From NCBI RefSeq assembly GCF_013409255.1, contig NZ_JACCAS010000001.1:992001-1056000 (forward strand): 64,000 nt of DNA, given 5' to 3'. Source of the stretch: Paraburkholderia bryophila. Its GTDB lineage: Bacteria > Pseudomonadota > Gammaproteobacteria > Burkholderiales > Burkholderiaceae. Shown here piece by piece: positions 27,209 to 36,648 of the stretch; position 1 is the stretch's first letter; each line of letters starts with the position of its first letter. The notes below the pieces were generated by a model. It did no database searches. It was not told the DNA's origin and was given only the letters and a program-made list of their open reading frames with translations. Made by a program: the position numbers and the translations under genes.

Positions 27209-28228
27209 TCACTCCCCCGCGAACTTCAGCCCCAGCGCCGCGCGCGCGGCGTCGGCCATCGCGATCATCTGCACCGACGTGCTGTGCGGCATCAGCGGAC
27301 TCTCCAACCTCCCCGCGCGAATCAGCTCGCAGAAATGTGCGCTCTCGTAGTTCAGGCCACCGCCTTCGAACGGCTCGTCGAGTTCGACCACGCGCCCATC
27401 GGCGTAACGGATCGTGGCGCGCGACGGATTCCACCACGGCTCGTGAATCGTCACGTGGCCGCCTTTGGCCATTAGCAGCGCGTCGCCCTTGCCGTGCAGA
27501 TCGAGCCCGCAGAACAACTGCGCGATACCCCGCTCGTGCTGGCTGTTCAGGCTCGCGAACAGATCGACGCCGGTGGCCCCGAGCCGCCCGAGCGTCTGCA
27601 CCTCACGCGGTGCGCCCAGCCAGTCGACCGCGAGAAAGATCTCGTAGATGCCGATATCGAGCAGCGCGCCGCCGGCATGCTCGAACGACAGCGACGGATG
27701 ATCGTCCGGCACGCCCGGCACCGAACAGCCGGCGCGCACGAGTCCGACGTCGCCGATCGGCTCGGCCGTTAGATGCGCGCGCAACTTTCTGTAGAGAGGA
27801 TAGAACGGCGGCTTCATGGCTTCCATGAAGAGCCGTTGCGCGGCGCGCGCGGCGTCGAGCACACGCTCGAGCTGCGGCTGGTTGATGGTGGCGGGTTTCT
27901 CGCACAACACGTGCAGGCCGGCTTGCAGTGCGGCGATCGCGTAGTCGGCGTGGCTGTCCTGAACGGTCGCGATATAAAGCGCGTCGATGCCGCTCGCGAG
28001 CAGCGCGTCGAAATTCGCGCAGACCTCGCCGCCGAATTCTTCGGCAAAGGCCTTGGCGGGTTCCGCGCGGCGCGACCACAGCGCGCTGAGTTGCGCGTGC
28101 GGCACGAACGCCAGTCCCTGCGCAAAGCGGCGGGCAATCCGGCCGGTGCCGACGATCCCCCAGCGAATCACACGGTCCGGTGAAGATTGCTGGGTTGCGT
28201 TTGCCGCGGATGTTGACGTAGTTGTCAT
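27209..28228 (-). CDS. Gfo/Idh/MocA family oxidoreductase
   Basis: The NAD(P)-binding motif is VIRWGIVGTGRIARRFAQGL, followed by the family signature LHVLCEKPATINQPQ, which contains the EKP motif. The C-terminal domain contains GALLDIGIYEIFLAVDWLG, the position of the conserved D-x-G-x-(H/Y) element. Such enzymes oxidise or reduce sugars, inositols or related cyclic compounds. The substrate is unknown. The ATG at 28228 was chosen over 28276 because of the family start and an AGAAAC upstream. A GntR regulator on the same strand is upstream and may control it. Confidence 0.88.
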   Translation of the reverse strand: MTTTSTSAANATQQSSPDRVIRWGIVGTGRIARRFAQGLAFVPHAQLSALWSRRAEPAKAFAEEFGGEVCANFDALLASGIDALYIATVQDSHADYAIAALQAGLHVLCEKPATINQPQLERVLDAARAAQRLFMEAMKPPFYPLYRKLRAHLTAEPIGDVGLVRAGCSVPGVPDDHPSLSFEHAGGALLDIGIYEIFLAVDWLGAPREVQTLGRLGATGVDLFASLNSQHERGIAQLFCGLDLHGKGDALLMAKGGHVTIHEPWWNPSRATIRYADGRVVELDEPFEGGGLNYESAHFCELIRAGRLESPLMPHSTSVQMIAMADAARAALGLKFAGE

Positions 28229-28370
28229 TGTTTCTTCGAGTCCATGCAGTTCCGAACAGGCGCTATTGTCGCGCATGCCGCTCGCTCACGCGTGAACATG
28301 AGCTTGCGTCGTCCGTGCTGCAAGGTCGTCGAAGACAATCCGCCTGCCGCCGTCGCGGCAGTGGGCGCGC

Positions 28371-29093
28371 TTATTCGCGCGTGACGGGCGGTTCCCCGGA
28401 AAACTGGCTGCCGATTTCTTCCGCCGTGTAATCGATCATTGCGAGTGAGGCGATTTCCGCTTCCTTCGGATCGCGCCGTTCGATCGCGTCGACCACCCGC
28501 CGATGCGAATTCACCGCCGTCTCCCACAGCCCTTCCCGCGTGCTGACGATCGGATTGACCGTCGACAGCGCGCCGCGAATGATCGCCGCCATCTGCTTGA
28601 AGAACTGATTGCCGCTCGCCACCACGATGCGGGTATGGAACAGCTCGTCGGCTTCCTGATAGCCGGGCTCGCCCGGCCGGATCGCGCGGAACGCCTCGAA
28701 CGCCTCGCGAATCCCCGCGATGTCGGCGGCGCTGCCGCGCGCGGCCGCCTGCGCCGACGCGCGCGGTTCGATCAGGATGCGGAACTCGATCACGTCGCGC
28801 AGAAACAGCGGATCGGGCTTCGCGCGAAAACGCCATTGCACGACGTCTTCGTCGATCATGCGCCAATCGCTCATCGGCCGGATGCGCGTGCCGATCTTCG
28901 GCCGCACGTCCAGCATGTCGCGCGCGAGCAGCATCGACAGCGCCTCGCGCATGACGGTGCGGCTGACGTCGAACTCCTTCGACAGCACATCCTGCGGTGG
29001 CAGGATGGCGCCGTACTTCTCTTCGACGATGCCGGTGACCAGTCCGTCCATGACTTTGCTCACCAGCGATCGATCCTTGTTTGCCTGTTCCAT
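28371..29093 (-). CDS. GntR-family regulator, FadR subfamily
   Basis: The winged helix reads YGAILPPQDVLSKEFDVSRT, then VMREALSMLLARDMLDVRPK. The C-terminal FCD domain has IEFRILIEPRASAQAAARG, a metal-binding-type helix pattern ELFHTRIVVASGN, and NSHRRVVDAIERRDPKEAE. FadR-type proteins respond to carboxylic acids such as sugar acids. It lies 142 bp upstream of the Gfo/Idh/MocA gene on the same strand, so control of that gene is likely. Confidence 0.9.
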   Translation of the reverse strand: MEQANKDRSLVSKVMDGLVTGIVEEKYGAILPPQDVLSKEFDVSRTVMREALSMLLARDMLDVRPKIGTRIRPMSDWRMIDEDVVQWRFRAKPDPLFLRDVIEFRILIEPRASAQAAARGSAADIAGIREAFEAFRAIRPGEPGYQEADELFHTRIVVASGNQFFKQMAAIIRGALSTVNPIVSTREGLWETAVNSHRRVVDAIERRDPKEAEIASLAMIDYTAEEIGSQFSGEPPVTRE

Positions 29094-29526
29094 GACACTC
29101 TCCCCGAAGCGGTGTTTGCCCCCGCGTAGCCTGTTGATCAAGCGGCCCTCGTGTGTCGTTTTATTGATGCTACCTGGTTGTTTTACGATACGTTGCTAGC
29201 TTCAAAACAGATGCGCCAGTTGGGAAACGTCCTGACAGGGTTATCCCTCTGAAGAATTGTTTCGTCCGTGTAACGCCGCATATTTTGATGGGCCATAAGC
29301 TTGCGTCCCAAGCATGCCTGCGTTGCAAAATTTGCATAGTGCGAAGACGCACGTAGCGCAGCGATTTGTCTGACCGACACGGCGCGGTGGCGCGCCGCTG
29401 GCGGAAAGAGACGGGGCAGCGTCCGAACGACACGTTCGGCGGAGAAGATGACGGCGCGGCTCGATCGCGCGGCGTGCGCGATCCCGAAGGGCGCGAGCGC
29501 GAATGCGCCATCGCGAATGCGCCATC
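29094..29526. other. 433-bp intergenic region
   Basis: It separates the GntR gene (transcribed leftward) from the end of a methyltransferase gene and should hold the GntR promoter. AT-rich sequence lies around 29160-29240. A direct repeat of GCGAATGCGCCATC occurs near 29500-29525. I see no gene that I can support. Confidence 0.4.
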
Positions 29527-30360
29527 TCAATCGAAGCGGCAGGCGGCCATCGGCTTGTGCGCGATGAAATGAAACCACCACGCGCCGCTGTCCTCGACGT
29601 CGTCGGGAATACGGTTGCCTTCGCAACTACCGAACACCGTATCGCTTTGAAAGCCGACCTGCGCGAGTTGGCGGCGCTGCTCGCCGAGCGTCGTATAGAC
29701 GATCACAATGCCGAAGTTGTGCGCGGCCGCGGTCTTCACCGCGTAAGCGCCGTAGTCGTGATTCAGCTTCACATGGCGCAGATAGTTCAACGTGCCGAGC
29801 TGAAACCGCCGCACGGAAATCAGCGTGCGCCAGCCGAGCTTGAGCGGGTTGGGCGTGAAATGCGGCAACAGTTGCCAGATGTTCTCGAGATAGCCTGGGC
29901 CGCCACGGTTGTGCGAGGAGAACAGCACATAGCCGCCCGGCCGCACCACGCGATACATCTCTTCGAGAATGCGCACGCGGTCGTCGTAGTCGACGCAGTC
30001 GATCCCATTCCAGCTGAACTCGGCGAGTCCGTAGTGACCTGACGGCAACGCCGACATATCGCGCGCGTCCATGTGCCGCAAATCGCGCGTCGGATAGCGC
30101 GACCTCGCCAGCTCGAGCAGGCTCTCGGTGTAGTCCACGCCGGTGTAGTCGTTCGAGATCGCGGTCATCAACGGAATCGTGCGACCGGTGCCGACGCCGA
30201 TATCGAGCACGGGCGTACCGCTGCAACGCGGCGCGAGCCAGCCGAAGGCGGCCTCCTCGCCGGGGTCCGAGAAGGTCTTCTCCTGGGTGAAGACGCGCGC
30301 GGCGTCGGCCGAATTCCACGCAACGCGATTGATGCGATCCAGTTCGGTTTGACGATGCAT
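29527..30360 (-). CDS. SAM-dependent methyltransferase
   Basis: This class I methyltransferase has motif I VLDIGVGTGRTIPLMTA, an acidic loop YTGVDYTESLLELAR, post-I LRHMDARDMSALP and motif IV-like GLAEFSWNGIDCVDYDDR. The C-terminal third (LISVRRFQLGTLNYLRHVKL, then SGAWWFHFIAHKPMAACRF) is typical of small-molecule or polysaccharide-associated methyltransferases. A GGGGAGGAG precedes the ATG at 30360. It follows the double hydrolase gene by 45 bp and probably belongs to the surface polysaccharide operon. Confidence 0.85.
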   Translation of the reverse strand: MHRQTELDRINRVAWNSADAARVFTQEKTFSDPGEEAAFGWLAPRCSGTPVLDIGVGTGRTIPLMTAISNDYTGVDYTESLLELARSRYPTRDLRHMDARDMSALPSGHYGLAEFSWNGIDCVDYDDRVRILEEMYRVVRPGGYVLFSSHNRGGPGYLENIWQLLPHFTPNPLKLGWRTLISVRRFQLGTLNYLRHVKLNHDYGAYAVKTAAAHNFGIVIVYTTLGEQRRQLAQVGFQSDTVFGSCEGNRIPDDVEDSGAWWFHFIAHKPMAACRFD

Positions 30361-30405
30361 GGCGCTCCTCCCCGGAAGCTCACGTGTGCGGGACGTCCCG
30401 CGCAA

Positions 30406-32349
30406 TCATGATGCTTCTCCGAATAGACGAACCGCGCGCGCCCGCTTTACAAGCCATTGCGCGGCTCTCGACTGCCGCCAGCTGGAGCGCGTCGCACGCG
30501 CGTCGTGGGCTGGTTCGGTGTCGGTCCGCGCGATCTCGCTGAAGCTGTCGCGATAGAAATTCTCAAAGTACGACATCACGTTTTCCTGCGCGCTCGACGA
30601 CAGGATCGCGTGATCGGTCCGCTCGCAAAACGCCGCGCGAACGTGATGAAAACGCCGCAGCCGCGCACCGTGCGCGCCGAAGTGACATTCCAGTTCCTCG
30701 ACGCCTTCGTCGAGCACGCCGTAGACGAGACGCGTCTCGGCGCCTTTGGCATCGACCGCGGCAATCAGGCGGTGCGCTTCGCGCGCGCCCAGTTCGATGC
30801 CGCTCAGGCGTTCGAGCCGGTCGGCCAGCGTCGCGGCGACACGAGCCGCGAAGCGCGCCGTCAACTCGCGCGCCACCGGCAAGCCGCCCGACTGCCCCTT
30901 CAGCACGCGCAGCCATTTACGCGGCTGGCACATGGAGCGCAGATAACTGCGCGTCGACCCGAAGGTTGCGGGCGCAACCGCCGGCTTGCCCTGCTCGTCG
31001 CAGAGGTTGCGCCAGGTGAATTTCTGCAGGTTGACCAGCACCGCGCCGGTCACGGCCGGTTCGCGCGCGGCGGCATGCAGGCCGATATAGGCGCCCGCGC
31101 AAATGCCGAGCAGCACCGCGCCGCGATGCCCTTGCGCGTTCAGCCAGCGGGCCGCGCACGCGGCATCGTCGACGCCTTCCGGCGCGTACAACGCGTCGAG
31201 GTTCAAGCCATCGACGGAAGGCAGGCTGTCGCCCAGACCGCGGAGGTCGACCCGCAGCGAACTGACGCCCTGTTGCGCGAGACGCCGTGCGAAACGCACG
31301 CTGAGCCGCGCATTGCCGATCCGCGATACGGCGCCTGTGTTCAACAGCAGCGCGGCCGGCGCGGTGGCGCTTGCATGCGCTTCGCACCGCGCGGCGGGTG
31401 CGCAGTAGATGCCGAATAACCTGCCGCCATCGAGCCATACCGGCGTCTCGACCACGTTCGGTGCGACGGGATGGCCGGCGATGTGGTCAGTAGCGTGAGT
31501 GGCCACATGAGTGGCTGAATGAACCGCAGCGTGGTCCGCAGCGCCGCCGACATTCGCGCGCGCGCTCGCCATCGTGTCGCCGTCACGATCCGTCAGCCAG
31601 TTTTCAATCGATGCAAACGCGGCTCGCGGAAGCTCGCTGTCGAGCGATTCCAGCATGAACTTGCTGTATTCGTCGAACGGCTGCCGCTCGACTTCGAGTC
31701 CTTGCTCGCGATAGTGCGCGACCAGCGCGTCGACGCGTCCGGCGTCCAGCGAATCGAGCACGAGCACGCGCGCGGCGGGCTGCTGCGCGTCGCGTCGCAA
31801 GTCGACGGCGCGCAGACTCTCCAGCGTGTCCTGATAGAGACGAAAACCGTAGGCCTCGACGAAGGCGTCGGTATCGGGTTCATGAACGCAATCCATCGAT
31901 GCCGGGATCGACAGCCACTGCCGGTAATGCGCGCGCAACTCACGCTGATAATTCTTGCCGGACAGCACCGGCGCGAGCAGCACGAGGCCGTCCACGCCGC
32001 CGAGTTCCTGCGCCGCGAGCGCGGCCAGCGTGCCGCCCAGACGCAACCCGCACAAGCTGACGCGCGCAACACCGGTGGACTCGCGCAGCCACGCGACGGC
32101 CTCCTTGATGCTGTCGATCCACGCGCGCCAGCGGCCGGGTTCGCTCGCGTCGCCGGCCGAGTCGCCGGTGCCGGGGTAGTCGAAGCGCAACACCGGCATG
32201 CCGCGTTCGGCGAGCCGCTCGGCCAGTCTGCGCAAACCGCGATACGTGCAGAGCGCGTCGTAGCCGAACGGAGAACACAACACCACGCCATGCGGCCCAT
32301 TCGCCGGATGGAACCAACCGAACTGACCATCGAAGACTACTGGCCTCAC
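30406..32349 (-). CDS. Tandem alpha/beta hydrolase (two-domain), exopolysaccharide-associated
   Basis: The protein holds two alpha/beta hydrolase domains. In domain 1 (about residues 1-255) the nucleophile elbow reads GLRLG at 101-105, with Arg in place of Ser, so it may be inactive. In domain 2 (about 300-595) the elbow reads GICAG at 415-419, giving a Cys nucleophile. A His-rich linker (six His at exact four-residue spacing, 273-293) joins them. It resembles exosortase-type or polysaccharide-cluster acyl hydrolases. I chose the GTG at 32349 because GAGGAG lies just upstream; a TTG at 32379 is an alternative. Confidence 0.78.
   Translation of the reverse strand: MRPVVFDGQFGWFHPANGPHGVVLCSPFGYDALCTYRGLRRLAERLAERGMPVLRFDYPGTGDSAGDASEPGRWRAWIDSIKEAVAWLRESTGVARVSLCGLRLGGTLAALAAQELGGVDGLVLLAPVLSGKNYQRELRAHYRQWLSIPASMDCVHEPDTDAFVEAYGFRLYQDTLESLRAVDLRRDAQQPAARVLVLDSLDAGRVDALVAHYREQGLEVERQPFDEYSKFMLESLDSELPRAAFASIENWLTDRDGDTMASARANVGGAADHAAVHSATHVATHATDHIAGHPVAPNVVETPVWLDGGRLFGIYCAPAARCEAHASATAPAALLLNTGAVSRIGNARLSVRFARRLAQQGVSSLRVDLRGLGDSLPSVDGLNLDALYAPEGVDDAACAARWLNAQGHRGAVLLGICAGAYIGLHAAAREPAVTGAVLVNLQKFTWRNLCDEQGKPAVAPATFGSTRSYLRSMCQPRKWLRVLKGQSGGLPVARELTARFAARVAATLADRLERLSGIELGAREAHRLIAAVDAKGAETRLVYGVLDEGVEELECHFGAHGARLRRFHHVRAAFCERTDHAILSSSAQENVMSYFENFYRDSFSEIARTDTEPAHDARATRSSWRQSRAAQWLVKRARAVRLFGEAS
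31471..31533 (-). repeat. 12-bp periodic coding repeat giving a His-every-four linker
   Basis: Six CAC/CAT codons recur every 12 bases, interleaved with GTG, GCC and ACT codons. The product has His at residues 273, 277, 281, 285, 289 and 293 of the double hydrolase. A helix with this spacing would line up all histidines on one face. Confidence 0.75.
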
Positions 32350-32511
32350 GCTTCGCTCCTCACTGTGCTTACCTTTCAAGCATTACAACAAACCTCATAC
32401 CTATCCTCTGTACGCCTTGCCACATAGCCCTTGTGACTTCGAGGCGCGGACGGCACGGATAGCGTTGTTGTGCGAAAGACAAGCTTCAATGAAACGATGC
32501 AAAAAATAGAT

Positions 32512-33489
32512 TCAGCCGCCGTGCGGCGTACGCAGCGCAAAAGTGGAACGGGCCGCGAGCAGCACGTGATAGAAAAACCGCGCGCGCAGTCGGTCGCGCA
32601 TCGGGTAATGCTTCGATAGCAGCACACGCCATGCGTTGGCCGGTTCGCCGGCTCGCGCATACGCGGACGCGGCGCGCGGCGCGACCCGGCGCAACGCGTC
32701 GTCGCGGGCGGCCTGCGCCGCGGCCGGCACGCGGCTCGCGCGCAGTTGCGCGAACGCGTGCATGGCGGGCAACGCATGGGTCGAAATGGACTGCGCCGTT
32801 TCGCGCGATATCGACACGAACTCGTCCACGAAACAGATTGCGGCGGCGTCGACGCTCAGGCGCAGACCGAAATCGAAATCGCACGCCTCGCCCACCTCGG
32901 CCACCGTGCGATAGCCGATCCGGCGCGCCGCCAAGGTATCCACGAGGTAGCCGTTGTTCGGGAACATCTGGTCGATGCCGGCCAATGCGGGCACGGGCAA
33001 GCGGCCGGCGCGTTCCGGCACGCGGCGGTAGTCGACGTTCAGTCGTTCGGTGGCTTGCGGGCGCGGCGTGCCGTCGTCGGCGATCACACGCTGTTTGCCG
33101 AACGCCGCGGTCAATGCCGGGTAGCGCTGCCAGCAGGCGTCGAGACACGTCAATGCGTCTGGCTCGAGCAGATCGTCATCGTGCAGCAGCACGAGGCGTG
33201 CGCCCTGCGCACGTGCGAATAACCGGTTGACGTTGCCCGCCTGGCCGAGCCGCGGCGTGTTGCGTTCGTAGCGGATGGGCCGTGTGCTGCGCGAACGGCA
33301 GCGTTCCACGAGGTGTTGCGCGCGGTCGTCGGCCGAGTCGTCGCCGATGACGATTTCGAATTCACCGTAGGTTTGCGCGAGACAACTGTCGATGGCCTGT
33401 TCGAGCAACGCAGGCCGGTTGCAGGTGGGAACGCATAGGGAGATCAACCGTGCGTTCAATCCACTCTCGCCGTTCTCGCCCTGCTTCAT
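32512..33489 (-). CDS. Family 2 glycosyltransferase
   Basis: The GT-A fold is shown by LISLCVPTCNRPALLEQAID, FEIVIGDDSADDRAQHLVER and the metal-binding motif VLLHDDDLLEPDALT. It should transfer a sugar from a nucleotide sugar to a growing surface glycan. The C-terminal 110 residues are Ala/Arg-rich and helical. The first in-frame ATG at 33489 was used. It lies upstream of the double hydrolase on the same strand. Confidence 0.9.
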   Translation of the reverse strand: MKQGENGESGLNARLISLCVPTCNRPALLEQAIDSCLAQTYGEFEIVIGDDSADDRAQHLVERCRSRSTRPIRYERNTPRLGQAGNVNRLFARAQGARLVLLHDDDLLEPDALTCLDACWQRYPALTAAFGKQRVIADDGTPRPQATERLNVDYRRVPERAGRLPVPALAGIDQMFPNNGYLVDTLAARRIGYRTVAEVGEACDFDFGLRLSVDAAAICFVDEFVSISRETAQSISTHALPAMHAFAQLRASRVPAAAQAARDDALRRVAPRAASAYARAGEPANAWRVLLSKHYPMRDRLRARFFYHVLLAARSTFALRTPHGG

Positions 33490-33759
33490 GGTCAAACCCC
33501 GTTAAATAGCGACACTGAGTGCCGATGCCGAGGGTGTCGCAACGGCCCTACCCTCTATTGGCTATTCATTTAACCCTGGCGGATCGCAACTATCTGTACG
33601 GCCACCCACACAGGCACAAGGGGCACCAGGGCACTATTCGAGGCTGCGACGGGACACCGACGCCGACGTGCCACGCATGCCGCAAGGTGCGGCCGCGAAC
33701 CGACGGCGTCCGCGACGAACCCCACCATTGAAGGACTTCAGCCGCCGGACAAGGGCACC
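33490..33759. other. 270-bp divergent promoter region of glycosyltransferase and flippase genes
   Basis: The region lies between two divergent polysaccharide genes and should carry both promoters. No clear operator, repeat or small gene was seen. Confidence 0.4.
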
Positions 33760-35217
33760 ATGGAAAGAAGTATCGTCAGGAACATCTTCATCAACTTCGC
33801 GGGAGCGATCGCGCCGACCTTCGTGTCCCTGGTGACCGTGCCGGCGTACATCCATCTGATGGGCGTGGAGCGCTACGGGGTCATCAATCTGGTGTGGGCG
33901 CTGATCGGCTACTTCAGCGTGCTCGATCTCGGCACGAGTCTCGCGACGGAAAATCAGATCTCCAAGGCACGCGCCGCCAACGACGATTCGATCGAGCGGA
34001 TTTTCTGGAGCGCGTGGTTCATGAACCTGGGCACCGGCATTGTCGGCGGGCTGCTGATTTATCTCGGCACCTTCATTTACATCACGCATGGTGTGAAGAT
34101 CGAACCCGAGTTTCAACGCGAAGTGATGGCGAGTCTGCCGTGGATCGCGGTGGCCGTGCCGATCGCGAACGTCTCGTGGGTATTTGCCGGTGCGATCAAC
34201 GGCGTGGAGCGTTTCGCCAGTTTCAACATCAATCAGACGATCGGCACCGCGCTGTTTCAACTGCTGCCGTTGGCGGCGATTTTCTGTTTTTCGCCTTCGC
34301 TGGCCGTCGTAATACCGGCGGCCGTGCTGGCGCGTTTGATCGCGGGCGTGATGCTTGGCGCGGCCGCGTTTCGCGCCATCGGCATTCGACGTGTAAGGAT
34401 GCCGCAATGGCGCGTAATGGCAGAGCTGTTTCGTTATGGTCGCTGGATGCTGCTGTTTTCCGGCGCCAACATGATTGCGTCGACGCTCGATCGGGTGCTG
34501 GTGGGCGCGTTGCTCGGCGCGCGCTTCGTGACTTACTACGCGACGCCGCAGAACCTCATCACGCGTTTGAATCTGCTGCCGGTTGCGATGGTGCGCACGT
34601 TGTTTCCGCGACTCTCGGCGGTCTCGCGCGCAGATGCCGATGCGCTCGCGCATCGGGCGCTCGCGTTTCTGAACGGCGCGTTCACGCCTTGCGTGATCGT
34701 CGCGTTGTTCGCGTTGAAGCCGTTTTTGATGCTGTGGCTCGGGCCGACGGTGGCGGCTGCGGCGCCGGTTGCTAGTGTGCTTGTGCTAGGGGTATGGCTG
34801 AGTGGGCAGTCGGGCATTCTGGGGATTCTGATTCAGGCGCAGACGAGTCCGGCGGCCATTGCCGGGGTTAGCTGGATCGAATTACCGGTGTTTGCCGGCG
34901 CGCTGTGGTGTGGGATTCATTGGTTTGGGATCATGGGCGCGGCGGCTGTCGTGGTGCTGAAGAGTTTCTTCGACTATGCGGTGTTGCTGGTCTTCTCGCG
35001 GCTGCATGTGTGGTCCATCGTGCGCAATATGCTGGTTCATCTGATGTTTCTGCTTGTTGCGCTTGCGTTGGCTGAAACGATTACGGCGCTGCCTGTGAGT
35101 ATTCTGGCGGCGCTGGCGCTAGCGGCGGCGAATCTGGGGCTGTCGCTGCATGGGTCGAGTGAGTTGCGTGGGGTGGTTTATAAGGTTTGGGCGCGGGTGA
35201 CGTTGTCGATGAGTTAG
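33760..35217 (+). CDS. Wzx-like polysaccharide flippase
   Basis: This 485-residue membrane protein has about twelve to fourteen hydrophobic segments and the start MERSIVRNIFINFAGAIAPT typical of the MOP-superfamily polysaccharide flippases. Features are YIHLMGVERYGVINLVWALI, LDLGTSLATENQISKARA, and ASTLDRVLVGALLGARFVTY. It should flip lipid-linked oligosaccharide units across the inner membrane. It is the only flippase in the window, so it is the natural partner of the Wzy-like protein and the WbaP-type transferase. Confidence 0.9.
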   Translation: MERSIVRNIFINFAGAIAPTFVSLVTVPAYIHLMGVERYGVINLVWALIGYFSVLDLGTSLATENQISKARAANDDSIERIFWSAWFMNLGTGIVGGLLIYLGTFIYITHGVKIEPEFQREVMASLPWIAVAVPIANVSWVFAGAINGVERFASFNINQTIGTALFQLLPLAAIFCFSPSLAVVIPAAVLARLIAGVMLGAAAFRAIGIRRVRMPQWRVMAELFRYGRWMLLFSGANMIASTLDRVLVGALLGARFVTYYATPQNLITRLNLLPVAMVRTLFPRLSAVSRADADALAHRALAFLNGAFTPCVIVALFALKPFLMLWLGPTVAAAAPVASVLVLGVWLSGQSGILGILIQAQTSPAAIAGVSWIELPVFAGALWCGIHWFGIMGAAAVVVLKSFFDYAVLLVFSRLHVWSIVRNMLVHLMFLLVALALAETITALPVSILAALALAAANLGLSLHGSSELRGVVYKVWARVTLSMS

Positions 35218-35259
35218 TGTGGCTTTTTTTGTGAGCGGGCTGGTCGACCGCCGTCCGGC

Positions 35260-35985
35260 TCAAAGGTCCGCGTAGCGAGGCAGTAGATTCTGATCGACGA
35301 GGCGGATCTCGATGCGGTTGGCGATTTCGATGTGCTCGGGGTTGTCCATCGAGAAGACGGTGTCCGTTACGCTTACGATGATCGTGCCGGTCTGGTTCTT
35401 GCCATTCACGGGTACAGGGATTAGCGCGCGAGCTTCTGGAACCTGTTGCACGGTGATGATCTTCGGTAGGTAGAGCATCCAGCCGACGCCGGGTTTGTCG
35501 TCGAAGACCTGCTTTTCGAAGTAGCCGGCCGGCGAGGCTTCAACAACCATAGGCTGGAACGTCGCAACGATTGTCCTGACTACGTCCGCGAGATCGTCGG
35601 CCGCTGCAAAACAGGCGGGCACACCCACTCTTAATGCAAAGTTGTCCGCTAGCACCTTTGCATCGGACACGCGACACGACATGGACGCGCCCTCGTTCGG
35701 TCCCGTTCTGGTATTCCAGATAGCGGCATGGGACACGTTCGATGCTCCCCTTCTGAATTCCTCAGTGAGGACGGCGATCGCCGGCGAAGAAGCCGCACCG
35801 TCGGCGGTGAATGCTGGGTACTGTGTCGCTTCGTCAAGAGTATTCCCCTTCAGAGACCAGTTCGCACGAGTCATCAGCGCGCTCTTCGTCGAAAGCGTGT
35901 CGACGATGGTGGACTCGCGGGCCAGCATCGCCGGGAAATCGCTGGACGATAAGAATGTGTCCCGGAACATCGCGTTGATTTCCAT
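35260..35985 (-). CDS. Imm52-family immunity protein, copy 1
   Basis: The 241-residue protein should bind and neutralise the nuclease encoded just upstream. The C-terminal 85 residues carry the Imm52-type sequence EKQVFDDKPGVGWMLYLPKI, then VPEARALIPV, GTIIVSVTDTVFSMDNPEHI and RIEIRLVDQNLLPRY. The first 24 residues (FRDTFLSSSDFPAML) are also shared with copy 2, but the middle part differs strongly, which suggests different toxin specificity. It starts 6 bp after the toxin stop. Confidence 0.82.
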   Translation of the reverse strand: MEINAMFRDTFLSSSDFPAMLARESTIVDTLSTKSALMTRANWSLKGNTLDEATQYPAFTADGAASSPAIAVLTEEFRRGASNVSHAAIWNTRTGPNEGASMSCRVSDAKVLADNFALRVGVPACFAAADDLADVVRTIVATFQPMVVEASPAGYFEKQVFDDKPGVGWMLYLPKIITVQQVPEARALIPVPVNGKNQTGTIIVSVTDTVFSMDNPEHIEIANRIEIRLVDQNLLPRYADL

Positions 35986-35991
35986 ATCCGC

Positions 35992-36594
35992 TCAGGGTTG
36001 ATAGGTGGAATGGATGCCGAGGAGCGCGAGTAGCCTGGTCATTTTGCGTTGCGTGAGAGGTGTCTGAAAGTACCACGTCAGACGCGTTGGCGGATTCAAG
36101 CGCACTTCGGTTCCTTGCGTCATTGCCTGATCTTCCATGGATTCGAATCCTTTAAAAAAGTCCTCCGCGCCAGGTATAGAGCCGTCGACGAACTGGTCAT
36201 AGTTGCCCTTGGTCTCCTGCAGAAGACAGTCGACAGCTTGGAATCCATCAAAGTCGATCTTCAGCCAATGCCACTCTTCACTCCAACGGCATGCTTCCTT
36301 GTCGAATGCAAAGCCCGTGACGCGCGCCTGGTAGCGGTATGCGTTCCAATTCGCGCCGTGTCTGCGGTGAATTCTCGATCCTGAGTCCGGCGGGCATTTC
36401 TTGCAGGTCTCGCCAGTACGCGGGAGCGTTCGCACTGCGGGCGTGGCCTTGCTGTCCTCTTTCGACTTGTCACCCGACACACTGCCCGTTGCCGCCGTTG
36501 CCGCGCCACCCAATAACGCTCTGCCCGCGCTCAACAAAACTGGCCCGAGTTCCGCGACTGCTGCCTCTAACAATGGCGCGAATAATGTCCCCAT
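35992..36594 (-). CDS. Tox-REase-5 nuclease toxin, copy 1 (type VI cargo)
   Basis: This 200-residue protein fits the Tox-REase-5 nuclease effectors such as Pseudomonas TseT. The N-terminal 65 residues form a hydrophobic, Gly/Ala-rich leader (VAELGPVLLSAGRALLGGAA). The cysteine motif TCKKCPP follows, then the nuclease core with NAYRYQARVTGFAF, DFDGFQAVDCLLQETKGNYD: Asp in DFDGF and Glu-x-Lys in QETK are the likely PD-(D/E)xK residues. It has no large N-terminal T6SS domain, so it probably needs the PAAR protein and adaptor genes upstream. The start is preceded by GAGAGGA. Confidence 0.82.
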   Translation of the reverse strand: MGTLFAPLLEAAVAELGPVLLSAGRALLGGAATAATGSVSGDKSKEDSKATPAVRTLPRTGETCKKCPPDSGSRIHRRHGANWNAYRYQARVTGFAFDKEACRWSEEWHWLKIDFDGFQAVDCLLQETKGNYDQFVDGSIPGAEDFFKGFESMEDQAMTQGTEVRLNPPTRLTWYFQTPLTQRKMTRLLALLGIHSTYQP

Positions 36595-36648
36595 ACGTCA
36601 ATCCTCTCTGTCTTTTGGTGGGTGATTTAATCTGGGCGGCTATCCGTC

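Noticed and set aside
28371..28866. Alternative minus-strand frame rich in Arg within the GntR gene
   Set aside because: Out-of-frame shadow of the FCD domain.
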